42,284 nucleotides of DNA from an uncultured Bacilli bacterium (GCA_947629405.1 CANRDL010000007.1:1-42284); one strand, 5' to 3'. Shown: positions 31,582 to 41,158, numbered from the stretch's first letter. Translations and numbers: made by a program. The notes: generated by a model from the letters alone, not told the origin.

Positions 31582-32469
31582 TTACAATTTATTGTTCTCT
31601 AATTTAGCTAAAAAATCGGCAAATTCTTTCGGAAGAGAAACTTCAAATTGCATATGTTTTTTAGTTATTGGATGAATAAATTCGATTTTTTTAGAATGAA
31701 GATATTGACCAAAATTTCCAATTGATTTATTTGAATATACGGGATCATTGTAAATTGGATAACCAATATAAGCCATGTGAACACGAATTTGATGAGTGCG
31801 CCCAGTATCTAAAATTAGAGAAATTAAAGTATAGTCTTTAAATCTTTCTAAAACTTTTACATGTGTTTTAGCTACTTTAGAATTTTTTTCGGTTACCATC
31901 ATTTCTTTTCTTTTATTTTTATTTCGCCCAATTGGAGCATCTATATAAGCCTTATTGTGAGGAAATTCCCCGTTTATTATTGCAACATACTCTCTTTTAA
32001 CTCTTTTATTTTTAAAGTCTTCACTCAATATTTTATGGGCTTTATTGGTTTTAGCAACTAACATTAAACCAGATGTATCTTTATCTAAACGATGAACAAT
32101 TCCTAATCTTTCCATACCAGATTCAGTACTTAAATTTTTGGTATGATACATTAAAGCGTTAACTAAAGTATGACTTTTATTTCCTGCACCGGGATGAACA
32201 ACCATTCCGCTTGGTTTATTCAAAACAATAATATCATCATCTTCATAAATAATATCCAATGGAATATTTTCCGGTTCAAATGACATTTCATTTTTTAAAT
32301 CACCAATTATTTGAATTTTATCTTCATTTGTTACTTTAAAACTATTTTTTACTTTTTTTCCATTGACTAACACTAAGCCAGCATCAATTAATTTAGTAGC
32401 TTCTGTGCGCGAATAGTCATAATTTTCCTTAATATAAACATCAATTCTTTTGCTTTTTTCTTTGATCAT
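31582..32469 (-). CDS. rluD: 23S rRNA pseudouridine synthase, RluD family
   Basis: 295 aa from the ATG at 32469, nine bases after AGGAG; the ATG at 32478 touches that site and is rejected. An N-terminal S4 RNA-binding domain (about 1-60, SRTEATKLIDAGLVLVNGKKV) precedes the catalytic domain with HRLDKDTSGLMLVAK, where the Asp of RLD is the nucleophile (about 129). RTHQIRVHMAYIGYPI is also typical. The enzyme isomerises uridines in helix 69 of 23S rRNA in RluD proper. It overlaps the lspA end, a common lspA-rluD pairing in Firmicutes. Confidence 0.95.
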   Translation of the reverse strand: MIKEKSKRIDVYIKENYDYSRTEATKLIDAGLVLVNGKKVKNSFKVTNEDKIQIIGDLKNEMSFEPENIPLDIIYEDDDIIVLNKPSGMVVHPGAGNKSHTLVNALMYHTKNLSTESGMERLGIVHRLDKDTSGLMLVAKTNKAHKILSEDFKNKRVKREYVAIINGEFPHNKAYIDAPIGRNKNKRKEMMVTEKNSKVAKTHVKVLERFKDYTLISLILDTGRTHQIRVHMAYIGYPIYNDPVYSNKSIGNFGQYLHSKKIEFIHPITKKHMQFEVSLPKEFADFLAKLENNKL

Positions 32470-32920
32470 GTTTATCATCTCCTTTTAATATAGCAATTAT
32501 TAATAAAATAACTCCTACAAAAATGGCGCTGTCAGCAATATTAAAAACTGGAGCATACCAAGAAAATAATTTAAAAGATAAAAAATCTCTTACATAAGTT
32601 AAAAATAATCTATCAATAATATTACCTAATATTCCTCCTGTTATTAAACCGAAAGCGAAATCATTTTTTTTATTACTTTTAAAATTAAAAGAATTAGAAT
32701 AAATTAAAATTAAAGCTACAATCGAAATAAAAAGCAAAAAAATAGGAGAATTTTTAAAAATGCCAAAAGCTGCTCCATAATTATTAATATAAGTTAGTGA
32801 AAAAAAGTTTTTAATTATTGTAATAGACTGTCCTACATTTAAAATATTCTCAATAACCAATTTACTTACTTGATCAAATATTATTACTAAAACAGATATA
32901 AAAAATATTTTTTTATTCAT
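32441..32920 (-). CDS. lspA: Lipoprotein signal peptidase (signal peptidase II)
   Basis: A 159-aa membrane aspartyl protease that removes the signal peptide from prolipoproteins. Four membrane helices; catalytic Asp103 in GNIIDRL and Asp130 in FNIADSAIF, with the conserved NNYGAAFGIF segment in the first half. The C-terminal tail is Lys/Asp-rich and overlaps rluD by 29 nt. The presence of LspA implies lipoproteins, consistent with a Gram-positive cell envelope. Confidence 0.96.
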   Translation of the reverse strand: MNKKIFFISVLVIIFDQVSKLVIENILNVGQSITIIKNFFSLTYINNYGAAFGIFKNSPIFLLFISIVALILIYSNSFNFKSNKKNDFAFGLITGGILGNIIDRLFLTYVRDFLSFKLFSWYAPVFNIADSAIFVGVILLIIAILKGDDKHDQRKKQKN

Positions 32921-32974
32921 AAGTTTTTCATTCCTTTGTTTGTAAAAATATTATACCAAAATAAAATTAAATTG

Positions 32975-33202
32975 TTAAGTTATATCCACTAATATAACAT
33001 CTTCTCCTATTTTTACTATTTGATCAAAATAGATAGTTGTATCTTTAGAAGAAATAAGATTCTTAAATATTTTTTTAGGTTCCGCAATTAAATATTGCAA
33101 TTTTCCTGAAGCAACATCTATTTCGGCATCTATTATTCTTCCAATTATTTTTCCATCTTTAGTCGATATAATATCTTTTGATTGTAAATCGGATAATCTC
33201 AT
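32975..33202 (-). CDS. YlmC/YmxH family sporulation-associated PRC-barrel protein
   Basis: 75 aa from the ATG at 33202, six bases after GGTGA; the ATG at 33214 overlaps that site. MRLSDLQSKDIISTKDGKIIGRIIDAEID is the typical opening of the YlmC/YmxH family, small PRC-barrel proteins found only in spore formers. It follows sigG by a short gap, as in Bacillus and Clostridium, where the gene follows sigG in the same cluster. The molecular function is not established. Confidence 0.9.
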   Translation of the reverse strand: MRLSDLQSKDIISTKDGKIIGRIIDAEIDVASGKLQYLIAEPKKIFKNLISSKDTTIYFDQIVKIGEDVILVDIT

Positions 33203-33225
33203 ATAATTCACCATTATAATTATAT

Positions 33226-34002
33226 TTATTTTATAAGTTTTTTAATATTATTTATAGCTGTTTTTTCTATTCTTGACACTTGAGCTTGCGAAATATCTAA
33301 GGATGTGGCAATTTCTGTTTGAGTTTTTCCTATAATAAATCTTTCAAGTAACACCTGTTTTTCTCGAGGTTTTATTTTATCTAATGCTTTTCTTAAGGAA
33401 ATTAAAGCATCTTTATCATTGTCTAAATCTTTTTTATCCATTATTTGATCCATCAAATAAATTGGATCGCCACCATCATTATAAATTGGTTCAAAAATAC
33501 TCATTGGATCTTTTAAAGAATCTAAAGCATTAGTTATTTCATATTCTTCAATGTCTAGATGAGCAGCAATTTCAGCATTACTTGGATAAAAACCATTTTC
33601 TGCTAAATATTCATCTTTATATTGGATTATTTTATAAGCTCGATCTTTTATACTCCTACTCACTCTTACTGGGCTATTATCTCTTACATATCTTTTTATT
33701 TCTCCTTTAATTAAAGGTACTGCATAAGTTGAAAATTTAACTTCATGAGATAAGTCAAAATTATCTACTGCTTTAGTAAGACCAATACACCCTATTTGAA
33801 AAAGATCATCTAAATTATATTTTTGATTATTAAATCTTTTCAAAATACTTAATACTAATTTTAAATTACCGAGTATTAATTTTTCTTTAGCTAGTATATT
33901 GCCATTTTGATATTCTTTAAAAAGTTCAACCATTTCTTTATGTTTTAAAACTTTTAATTTACTAGTATTTATTCCGGTAATTTCTACTTTAAAATTACTC
34001 AA
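33226..34002 (-). CDS. sigG: RNA polymerase sporulation sigma factor SigG
   Basis: 258 aa, full length. Late forespore sigma factor. Region 2 is LDDLFQIGCIGLTKAVDNFDLSHEVKFSTYAVPLIKGEIKRYVRD, followed by VRVSRSIKDRAYK, and region 4 by FIIGKTQTEIATSLDISQAQVSRIEKTA; all are close to Bacillus SigG. The start codon is TTG (34000-34002), nine bases after AAAGGAG, which should keep expression low. The spoIIGA-sigE genes that normally precede it are not here; fic and rpoZ lie upstream instead. It presumably transcribes the SpoVA genes in this window. Confidence 0.95.
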   Translation of the reverse strand: MSNFKVEITGINTSKLKVLKHKEMVELFKEYQNGNILAKEKLILGNLKLVLSILKRFNNQKYNLDDLFQIGCIGLTKAVDNFDLSHEVKFSTYAVPLIKGEIKRYVRDNSPVRVSRSIKDRAYKIIQYKDEYLAENGFYPSNAEIAAHLDIEEYEITNALDSLKDPMSIFEPIYNDGGDPIYLMDQIMDKKDLDNDKDALISLRKALDKIKPREKQVLLERFIIGKTQTEIATSLDISQAQVSRIEKTAINNIKKLIK

Positions 34003-34052
34003 TAAAAAAATCTCCTTTCAAACTAATTAAGTTTAAATGAAGACTATTTTAT

Positions 34053-34805
34053 TCATTTATTTCTTTCATTAATAATATTATCATATTTTGCTTGCTCTAT
34101 TTCAGAAAAATTGTTATATTCTATTAATCCTTCATCATTCATTTTATTATATAGTGCAATCATATTTGCCATTTCTTTTTCACTACACTCTTTAAACAAT
34201 TTTGCCAATTCATAAGTATTAGATTCTTCAATATATTGACAATATCTTTTTTTGTCTTCTTGATTGATTATACATGGTGCATGGTTAAATTTAGATAAAT
34301 TATATGTTAAAATAATTCTTGCTATTCTCCCATTACCATCTTCAAAAGGATGAATATGTAATAATCGAATATGAAACATAGCTTCTCTTTCAAAGTCATC
34401 AATTTCAGAACAAGTTACCCAGTAGTTATAGTCATTTATTAAATAATATAAATGATTAATTATTAATTCAGGACTAGTTCTTTCTACTTTTGAACCATTT
34501 ACAATAGCATTAGTTTTCCTAAATTCACTATATTCACCATTTGTTACTTTTTTTATCAAATCACATAAAATATTATTAAATTCAATGTAGTTATATTCTT
34601 TACAAGCTTTCAGGTTAAATATATATTCTATTGCTTGTAATTGATTATCAATTTGAATAGATTCCAAGGAATTTAATGAATCTTTATCTAAATTCTCTAA
34701 ACTCAAACTTGATAGTGCTAATCGAAATTTAATATTATCAAAATATCTTTTTCTAAATTCATTATTTTTATCAAATAATTCATTTAAAATTTTAATCACC
34801 CCCAA
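34053..34805 (-). CDS. Fic-domain protein (likely AMPylator) with an inhibitory helix
   Basis: About 250 aa. The Fic motif HPFEDGNGRIAR (152-163) contains the catalytic His and the phosphate-binding loop. An N-terminal SSLSLEN (32-38) fits the class II inhibitory pattern S/T-x-x-x-E-G/N, so the enzyme is probably self-inhibited. Fic proteins transfer AMP, or another phosphate group, to target hydroxyls. The start is uncertain: no ATG exists in frame near the 5' end, only TTG (34805) and GTG (34799), the latter within GGGGGTG; an ATT a few bases later would have the best spacing. The rpoZ stop is 3 nt upstream. The targets are unknown. Confidence 0.85.
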   Translation of the reverse strand: MGVIKILNELFDKNNEFRKRYFDNIKFRLALSSLSLENLDKDSLNSLESIQIDNQLQAIEYIFNLKACKEYNYIEFNNILCDLIKKVTNGEYSEFRKTNAIVNGSKVERTSPELIINHLYYLINDYNYWVTCSEIDDFEREAMFHIRLLHIHPFEDGNGRIARIILTYNLSKFNHAPCIINQEDKKRYCQYIEESNTYELAKLFKECSEKEMANMIALYNKMNDEGLIEYNNFSEIEQAKYDNIINERNK

Positions 34806-34808
34806 ATT

Positions 34809-35003
34809 TTATTTTATAATTATTAAGCCTTTTTCTATTTCTTCTAAGGACCTGCCTAATTCTTTTTTATTAACATATTCACTTTCAGGAAGTTGAAGGT
34901 GTTTAGTTTTAATTATTTGTTTACTTCTGTTTGCAGAAATATGCACCAATTTATATTTTGAATCAACTTTAAGTAAAAGTTTATCAATTGATGGGAATAT
35001 CAT
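34809..35003 (-). CDS. rpoZ: RNA polymerase omega subunit
   Basis: 64 aa. Omega stabilises the beta' subunit in RNA polymerase. MIFPSIDKLLLKVDSKYKLVHISANRSKQI followed by ELGRSLEEIEKGLIII matches the short Firmicute omega. AAGGATG precedes the start. It normally follows gmk; here no gmk is seen and fic follows 3 nt later. Confidence 0.9.
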   Translation of the reverse strand: MIFPSIDKLLLKVDSKYKLVHISANRSKQIIKTKHLQLPESEYVNKKELGRSLEEIEKGLIIIK

Positions 35004-35092
35004 TTTATCACATCCTTACAATAACATTTTACTAAAGATTAACGCTTCTTTACAAGTCTTTCGACAATATTGTACAAATATTTTACATTTTA

Positions 35093-36943
35093 TTATTTTA
35101 TTAATTTGCGTAATGCATCCAGGATAACGACCATTGCCCAAGTATCTTGCTTACAATAATCAATAAGTCCTTGGTATTTTATATTATATTCCTCTTTCGT
35201 AAAATTATTATAATTAGCATAAACGACAATGGCCTCTGTCCCATTTTTAACTTCTAAATTATCATAAGATAAATCACTAAATACTGGTAAAGTCTTTTTT
35301 ATAGAATAAGATCCACTTAATTTATTATTATAATAGTTTATTCTAGAAGCTCTCTGTTCATCAAATCCTAAATCCATATATATCTTTTTATTCGTGCTTA
35401 CTAACCAAATAAGATCAAATCCTCGATCATACAATTTCATAAGATCTTTTTTATATTTAGGGAATATATTTGCTAGTTCTTTTATTCTTCCTTTTTCAAA
35501 AGGTACATTTTGAGCAAGTAAAGTTCCTTTATTTGGATCCATATATTCTAGCATTTTTTTAACCATTTCTTCTCGTTCATCATTCATAGTCTTAGCAAGA
35601 AAGACATAATTATCTTTATCCTTATCACATACTCCGGGAGCACGCTCTATATGTAATGAAAACTCAAAAGGAGATTGAATGTATGGTTTTTCTCCTTTAA
35701 ATCTAGGTAAAGGACAAGGAAAAGTTTCAAAATCTAAATGATAAATTGGATATTCAATTGTATCTATCAATGCTTTTATTTTTTCTTTATCAATAAATTC
35801 TTTATTAAAAGTATAACAATCTCTTTGAATATGATGATTTTCTTTTTCTATCCATTCTTCTGGGATATCTAGTAAATCAATATATCCTTCATTAATAAGA
35901 TCTAATCCTTTAATTCTATCCCCTTTTTCTGTTTTAAATCCAAAGCCATTATTAATATAATTTAAAGAAGAATTTTTAGCAGGAATTTTTAAAGAACAAA
36001 CAGGACCAAAGTATTTGCACTCACTTTTTTTCTTTCTTTCGCAATATGGTCCAAACTTACATTCGGAAATATTACTTTCCATAATATATTTTCGTAATTT
36101 TTTTTCATCTTCTTCAATAATTTTTTGATATTCTGAAGTTATATTTGTCAAATCAATAAAGGTAATTAATTCATTTCCATTTTCATCTTTATTGTATATA
36201 GGATTTTCTTTTTCATATGTTCCATCAAAAATATATTTATGATTTAAAATTGCTAAATAATATTTTATTTGTTTAGAACTATTATTGCTTTGTTTATATT
36301 CATTTTCAATAATATATCTTTGAATTGCCAAATCATAAACATATTTCCCAGCATCATGATAACGATTTAGTAACTTCATTCTATTTTCATCATATTTTTT
36401 AATAGGCATATCAATATTACCTAATTCATCTTTTAAATAATAAGTATTATCTATTTTTTCAAAAATAGACTTTTTTTCACCTTTAATAGAGCAGCCTAAT
36501 TTTTCAAACTTAGATGAAGTTGTTGCTTTTACCTCAATAATATTTATAGAATCATTATTTTCATTGTAAATGTCAACATAACATTTATATAAAATCCCTT
36601 CATTTGTAAAATCAAAGCATTCCTGATTATTCGTATTATCGGCATATATTAGTTTACCATCAAAATATTTAGCGGCAATTTTTCCTGCTTCTATTTCCAC
36701 TTGTTTATAATATGGTAATAACGCCTCTAATTGGGGATCAATTTTATTAACTAAATCAATAGTTTCATTTTCTGTTTCATCAAACATTTCACTATAAAGT
36801 TCGCTGATAATTTCTGATTTTTCTTTGTTCTTATATTCATCATAAGTAATATCAGCATCTAAATTTTCTTTTTTTACTTGTTCTAGCCCCACATACCTAG
36901 GACATCTAGTAAAATTTATAAAATCTGTTTTAGTAATTGCCAT
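35093..36943 (-). CDS. DUF2779 protein: Cas4-like PD-(D/E)XK nuclease fused to a DnaQ-like exonuclease domain
   Basis: 616 aa. The N-terminal part looks like a Cas4/AddB-type nuclease: Cys14 in FTRCPRY, Asp124 in CYVDI, E137-V-K139 in IIEVKATTS, and a later cluster Cys294, Cys300, Cys308, Cys315 that with Cys14 could bind a 4Fe-4S cluster. The C-terminal DUF2779 part has DFE (403-405) in YHLDFETFP, NVPFEKGRI and a final YCKQDTWAM, the order of DEDD exonuclease motifs. A role in DNA repair or DNA degradation is inferred. It is not near any CRISPR array. The start at 36943 fits the family N-terminus, which begins with the Cys motif. Confidence 0.85.
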   Translation of the reverse strand: MAITKTDFINFTRCPRYVGLEQVKKENLDADITYDEYKNKEKSEIISELYSEMFDETENETIDLVNKIDPQLEALLPYYKQVEIEAGKIAAKYFDGKLIYADNTNNQECFDFTNEGILYKCYVDIYNENNDSINIIEVKATTSSKFEKLGCSIKGEKKSIFEKIDNTYYLKDELGNIDMPIKKYDENRMKLLNRYHDAGKYVYDLAIQRYIIENEYKQSNNSSKQIKYYLAILNHKYIFDGTYEKENPIYNKDENGNELITFIDLTNITSEYQKIIEEDEKKLRKYIMESNISECKFGPYCERKKKSECKYFGPVCSLKIPAKNSSLNYINNGFGFKTEKGDRIKGLDLINEGYIDLLDIPEEWIEKENHHIQRDCYTFNKEFIDKEKIKALIDTIEYPIYHLDFETFPCPLPRFKGEKPYIQSPFEFSLHIERAPGVCDKDKDNYVFLAKTMNDEREEMVKKMLEYMDPNKGTLLAQNVPFEKGRIKELANIFPKYKKDLMKLYDRGFDLIWLVSTNKKIYMDLGFDEQRASRINYYNNKLSGSYSIKKTLPVFSDLSYDNLEVKNGTEAIVVYANYNNFTKEEYNIKYQGLIDYCKQDTWAMVVILDALRKLIK

Positions 36944-36944
36944 A

Positions 36945-37319
36945 TTAATTTAACACTTCGGATTCTATTGAGTCATTTTTAGGATTATAGCTTAAATTTA
37001 ACTCTAAATCATTTAAAGATTTTGTATTATCTCTTGGATCAAGATATTTACCATTTTTTGAAACATCCTTTAAACAACCAAATTCAATTAAATCATTAAC
37101 TTTAATTTTGACACCAGTAACTGAATTTCTCACTTCATCTTTTTTGGATTCGCCATATTTTTTAGCGCAAGTTTTAATTAATTTTATTTCACTATTATAT
37201 GCTTCTTTGCTTTTATCATCAAAAGCATAAGATACTTTATTTACACCTATAAATGTAATTATTCCTAAAAATACAATTAATATTAATAATTCAACTATTG
37301 TATATCCTTTATTATTCAT
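36945..37319 (-). CDS. Type IV pilin-like prepilin (lone pseudopilin)
   Basis: 124 aa from the ATG at 37319; the GTG at 37328 lies in AGGTGG. The N-terminus MNNKGYTIVELLILIVFLGIITF has the prepilin peptidase site (Gly then Tyr, with Glu at +5) and the single hydrophobic helix of the fold. The C-terminal part has two cysteines that may form a disulfide (about 47 and 72). No prepilin peptidase, ATPase or other com/pil gene is in the window. It may be part of a competence or secretion pseudopilus encoded elsewhere. The stop lies 1 nt before the DUF2779 start. Confidence 0.85.
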   Translation of the reverse strand: MNNKGYTIVELLILIVFLGIITFIGVNKVSYAFDDKSKEAYNSEIKLIKTCAKKYGESKKDEVRNSVTGVKIKVNDLIEFGCLKDVSKNGKYLDPRDNTKSLNDLELNLSYNPKNDSIESEVLN

Positions 37320-37382
37320 GTTTACCACCTACTTAAATTGTATCAAATTGTCAAAATAAAGTCTATATTTTTGAATTTTATT

Positions 37383-37408
37383 TATAAAAAAAATCTCCTA
37401 AGAGATTT
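37383..37408 (-). terminator. Terminator after the cotD-like gene
   Basis: AAAATCTC and GAGATTTT enclose a short TTAG loop, then a T run follows on the minus strand, just after the stop at 37409. Confidence 0.75.
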
Positions 37409-37729
37409 TTAATAACAACATTTATTGTCGTAAACATTACATACAACATTTTCTTCACAACAAGTAAAACAAGGATCATATGAATGATGATATATGTGAT
37501 GATTAACAATTCTTGTATTTACTGGACAAATGTGTCTAACTTGATGATTGATTTCTCTGTGGCATACTCTTTCTTGTGGACATTCATAAACTGGTGGGCA
37601 CATAACTCCAGGATAGCTTTCACAGCATTGTGTTTCTGTTTTCATAGTTTGTTCTTTCATTTCCTTAGCTTGATAAGGCATTGCTTGGGCAGGAAATGAT
37701 GAATCAATACAACGATTATTTTTAAACAT
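37409..37729 (-). CDS. cotD: CotD-like inner spore coat protein
   Basis: 106 aa, rich in Cys and His. The core CPQERVCHREINHQVRHICPVNTRIVNHHIYHHSYDP matches the CotD pattern of repeated His/Pro/Val segments, and the C-terminal CCEEN...CCY is typical of coat proteins that cross-link through disulfides. The mother cell makes such proteins late in sporulation. A sigma-K-like -10 (CATAAACTA) lies upstream. There is no signal peptide, as expected. GAAAGGGAAG precedes the start. Confidence 0.82.
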   Translation of the reverse strand: MFKNNRCIDSSFPAQAMPYQAKEMKEQTMKTETQCCESYPGVMCPPVYECPQERVCHREINHQVRHICPVNTRIVNHHIYHHSYDPCFTCCEENVVCNVYDNKCCY

Positions 37730-37751
37730 ATTAAATCTTCCCTTTCTAATT

Positions 37752-37760
37752 TAGTTTATG
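37752..37760 (-). promoter_or_regulatory. Sigma-K-like -10 element of the cotD-like gene
   Basis: CATAAACTA on the minus strand fits the sigma-K consensus CATANNNTA, 22 nt upstream of the start. The -35 AC element is not at a convincing distance. Confidence 0.35.
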
Positions 37761-37802
37761 TCTATTATATATTTGTGAATAGGATATTTAACTAAATTAA
37801 AA

Positions 37803-37836
37803 CATAAAAAAAAGATAATTTTCATTATCTTTTTTA
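37803..37836 (-). terminator. Terminator of the str operon after tuf
   Basis: AAAAAGATAAT and ATTATCTTTTTT enclose a short loop just at the tuf stop, followed by more T on the minus strand. Confidence 0.8.
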
Positions 37837-39000
37837 TTCAATAATTTCTGTTACAGAACCAGCTCCAACAGTACGTCCACCTTCACGGATTGAGAACTTA
37901 GTACCATTTTCAAGAGCTACTTTAGAAATTAATTCAACTGTCATGTCAACATTATCACCAGGCATTACCATTTCAACTCCAGCAGGAAGTTCAATAACAC
38001 CAGTAACATCTGTAGTTCTGAAATAGAATTGAGGTCTGTAATTTGAGAAGAATGGAGTATGACGTCCGCCTTCTTCTTTAGACAATACATAAACTGTTGC
38101 TTTAAATTTATGATGTGGAGTTACACTTCCTGGTTTAGCAAGCACTTGTCCACGCTCAACTTGATCACGAGAGATTCCACGTAGTAATGCACCAGCATTA
38201 TCTCCAGCTTCAGCATAGTCTAATTGTTTTCTAAACATCTCAATTCCAGTAACAACTGTTTTTTGAGTGTCTCTAAGACCAACAATTTCAACTTCGTCGT
38301 TAAGATTTAATCTACCACGTTCAACACGACCAGTAACTACTGTACCACGACCTGAAATTGTAAATACATCTTCAATACTCATTAAGAATGGTTTGTCAGT
38401 ATCTCTTTCAGGAGTATCAATATAACTATCAACAGCAGCCATAAGATCTTTAATAGATTGAACATCACTTTCATTACCTTCAAGAGCTTTCAATGCAGAT
38501 CCCTTAACAATTGGACAGTTAGGATCAAAATCATATTCTTTTAGTAAATCTCTGATTTCCATTTCTACTAATTCTAATAATTCTGGATCATCTACTTGAT
38601 CACATTTGTTCATGTAAACAACAATCTTAGGTACTCCAACTTGACGAGCAAGTAAGATATGTTCACGAGTTTGAGGCATTGGGCCATCAGCAGCTGAAAC
38701 TACTAGAATAGCTCCATCCATTTGAGCTGCACCTGTAATCATGTTTTTAACATAGTCAGCATGTCCTGGACAGTCAACATGTGCATAATGACGATTTTCT
38801 GTTTCATATTCAACATGCGCAGTGTTGATTGTTATTCCTCTTTCCCTTTCTTCTGGAGCACTGTCGATATCTGCATAATCAACAAAATTTCCAAAATATT
38901 TAGTAATCGCTGCAGTTAATGTTGTTTTACCATGGTCAACATGACCAATAGTACCAATATTAACATGTGGTTTTGAACGATCAAATTTTTCTCTTGCCAT
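37834..39000 (-). CDS. tuf: Elongation factor Tu
   Basis: 388 aa. GTPase that delivers aminoacyl-tRNA to the ribosome. G motifs: GHVDHGKT (G1), [11 protein letters not shown] (switch I), DCPGH (G3), NKCD (G4). Domains II and III follow ([13 protein letters not shown] and [24 protein letters not shown]). Slightly shorter than the usual 394-396. Its codon choice is less A+T-extreme than its neighbours, as expected for a highly expressed gene. It is last in the str operon but also has its own promoter at 39036-39064. Confidence 0.99.
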   Translation of the reverse strand: MAREKFDRSKPHVNIGTIGHVDHGKTTLTAAITKYFGNFVDYADIDSAPEERERGITINTAHVEYETENRHYAHVDCPGHADYVKNMITGAAQMDGAILVVSAADGPMPQTREHILLARQVGVPKIVVYMNKCDQVDDPELLELVEMEIRDLLKEYDFDPNCPIVKGSALKALEGNESDVQSIKDLMAAVDSYIDTPERDTDKPFLMSIEDVFTISGRGTVVTGRVERGRLNLNDEVEIVGLRDTQKTVVTGIEMFRKQLDYAEAGDNAGALLRGISRDQVERGQVLAKPGSVTPHHKFKATVYVLSKEEGGRHTPFFSNYRPQFYFRTTDVTGVIELPAGVEMVMPGDNVDMTVELISKVALENGTKFSIREGGRTVGAGSVTEIIE

Positions 39001-39035
39001 AATTTTTTCCTCCTTTTAATTTTTTGTACATATTT

Positions 39036-39064
39036 ATTTTATCTAATGCTTGAAGTTTTTTCAA
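39036..39064 (-). promoter_or_regulatory. Internal promoter for tuf
   Basis: Minus strand TTGAAA (39059-39064), 17-bp spacer, TAAAAT (39036-39041), in the 73-nt fusA-tuf gap. AAAGGAGG precedes tuf. An internal tuf promoter would raise EF-Tu above the other operon products. Confidence 0.6.
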
Positions 39065-39073
39065 GTATTATTT

Positions 39074-41149
39074 TTAGTTAACGCTGTTTTTCTTTATAAT
39101 TTCATCAGCGATAGATTTTGGAACTTCTTCATAATGATCTTTATACATTTGGAAGTTTCCTCGACCTTGAGTGTTACTACGCAAGCTTGTTGCATAACCA
39201 AACATTTCTGAAAGTGGAACCATTGCCGAAATTTGTAATGAATTTCCACGGGATTCTTGACCTAATGGTTTTCCACGACGAGATGTTAAATCTCCCATTA
39301 CATTTCCCATATATTCTTCTGGAATAGTAACATCAACTCTCATTATTGGTTCTAGTAAGACAGGTTTACATTTATTCTTAGCTTCTTTTAATGCAAGTGA
39401 AGCGGCAACTTTAAAGGCCATTTCTGATGAATCGACATCATGGTAAGATCCATCATATAATGTAGCTTTAATATCTACCATTGGATATCCAGCTAAAATT
39501 CCGCCTTCCATTGCTTCTTGTAAGCCTTTATCTGTAACTGGAATATATTCTCTTGGAACAACTCCACCAACAATTGAATCAACAAATTCATATCCTTTAT
39601 CTGGATTTGGTTCAAATTTAATCCATACATGTCCATATTGTCCACGACCACCAGATTGTTTAATATATTTACCTTCACATTCAGCAGTTTGCGTAATTGT
39701 TTCACGATAAGCAACTTGTGGTCTACCAATATTAGCATCTACACCAAATTCATCTTTCATACGACGAACTAAAACCTCTAAGTGAAGTTCACCCATACCA
39801 CTAATAACTGTCTGACCTGTTTCAACATCAGTTCTATATTTAAATGTTGGGTCTTCTTCAGCAAGTTTTTGTAGAGCTATTCCCATTTTATCTTGATCAG
39901 CTTTTGATTTTGGTTCAATTGCTTCATCAATAACTGGTTCTGGGAATTCCATACCATTCATTATAACTGGATTCTTCTCATCACATAAAGTATCAGCAGT
40001 AGTAGTATTTTTAAGTCCAACTAAAGCAGCAATTTCACCTGTGTATACATCGGTAATTTCTTTTCTTTGGTTAGCATGCATTTGAAGAATTCGTCCAACA
40101 CGCTCTTTAACATTTTTAGTACTGTTTAAAATATATGAACCACTTGATAAATGTCCAGAATAAACTCTAAAGAAAGCAAGTCTACCAACAAATGGATCAG
40201 TCATTATTTTAAAGGCCATAGCCATAAATGGATCGTTATCATTTGGATGACGTTTTACGATGTTTCCATTATTATCAGTACAATCGATAGCTTCTACATC
40301 AGTAGGTGATGGCATGTAATCAATTACAGCATCAAGAGCAAGCTTAACACCAGTATTTGAAAGAGCACTACCACATAATACTGGGAAGAATTCCGCAGCA
40401 AGTACACCTTTTCTAATTGCTCCTTTAATTTCTTCAACAGTAAGTTCTTCACCATTCAAATATTTTTCCATTAAGTCATCATCAAATTCAACAGCTTTTT
40501 CAATAAGTTCAATTCTTTTTTCTTCAACAAGACTAACTAAATCGGCTGGAATATCAATTTCTGTATAATTTTCATGTTCATCAGTTCTGTCAAAATGATA
40601 TGCTTTTTTAGTAATTAAATCAACAATACCATTAAATTCTGATTCAGAACCAATTGGCCATTGAACTGGAGCATAATTTACTCCTAATCTTTTACCAATA
40701 GAATCTAATGTGAAATTGAAGTCAGCTCCAAGTTTATCCATTTTATTAACGAAAATCATTCTTGGTACTTTATATTCAGTAGCTTGACGCCATACTGTTT
40801 CTGATTGTGGTTCAACACCAGCATTACCATCAAGTAAACAAATAGATCCATCTAATACTCTTAAACTTCTTTGAACTTCTACAGTAAAATCTACATGTCC
40901 TGGAGTATCAATTATATTTAAACGGTATCCTTTCCAATGAGCTGTAGTAGCTGCTGATGTAATAGTAATACCACGTTCTTTTTCTTGTTCCATCCAGTCC
41001 ATTTGAGATTCACCATCATGGGTTTCTCCAATTTTATGAGTTATACCTGTATGAAATAAAACTCTTTCAGTAAAAGTAGTTTTTCCGGCATCAATATGAG
41101 CCATTATACCTATATTTCTAATTTTATCTATACTAACATCTCTTGCCAT
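39074..41149 (-). CDS. fusA: Elongation factor G
   Basis: 691 aa, full length. Translocation GTPase. G motifs: AHIDAGKTT (G1), [10 protein letters not shown] (switch I), DTPGH (G3), NKMD (G4), GSAL (G5). Domain IV holds the conserved [14 protein letters not shown], and domain V ends [20 protein letters not shown]. It lies 9 nt after rpsG in the standard order rpsL-rpsG-fusA-tuf. Confidence 0.99.
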   Translation of the reverse strand: MARDVSIDKIRNIGIMAHIDAGKTTFTERVLFHTGITHKIGETHDGESQMDWMEQEKERGITITSAATTAHWKGYRLNIIDTPGHVDFTVEVQRSLRVLDGSICLLDGNAGVEPQSETVWRQATEYKVPRMIFVNKMDKLGADFNFTLDSIGKRLGVNYAPVQWPIGSESEFNGIVDLITKKAYHFDRTDEHENYTEIDIPADLVSLVEEKRIELIEKAVEFDDDLMEKYLNGEELTVEEIKGAIRKGVLAAEFFPVLCGSALSNTGVKLALDAVIDYMPSPTDVEAIDCTDNNGNIVKRHPNDNDPFMAMAFKIMTDPFVGRLAFFRVYSGHLSSGSYILNSTKNVKERVGRILQMHANQRKEITDVYTGEIAALVGLKNTTTADTLCDEKNPVIMNGMEFPEPVIDEAIEPKSKADQDKMGIALQKLAEEDPTFKYRTDVETGQTVISGMGELHLEVLVRRMKDEFGVDANIGRPQVAYRETITQTAECEGKYIKQSGGRGQYGHVWIKFEPNPDKGYEFVDSIVGGVVPREYIPVTDKGLQEAMEGGILAGYPMVDIKATLYDGSYHDVDSSEMAFKVAASLALKEAKNKCKPVLLEPIMRVDVTIPEEYMGNVMGDLTSRRGKPLGQESRGNSLQISAMVPLSEMFGYATSLRSNTQGRGNFQMYKDHYEEVPKSIADEIIKKNSVN

Positions 41150-41158
41150 AAAACTCTC

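Noticed and set aside
39493-39738. 81-aa minus-strand frame within fusA
   Set aside because: Same-strand shadow of EF-G in another frame, with no own ribosome site.
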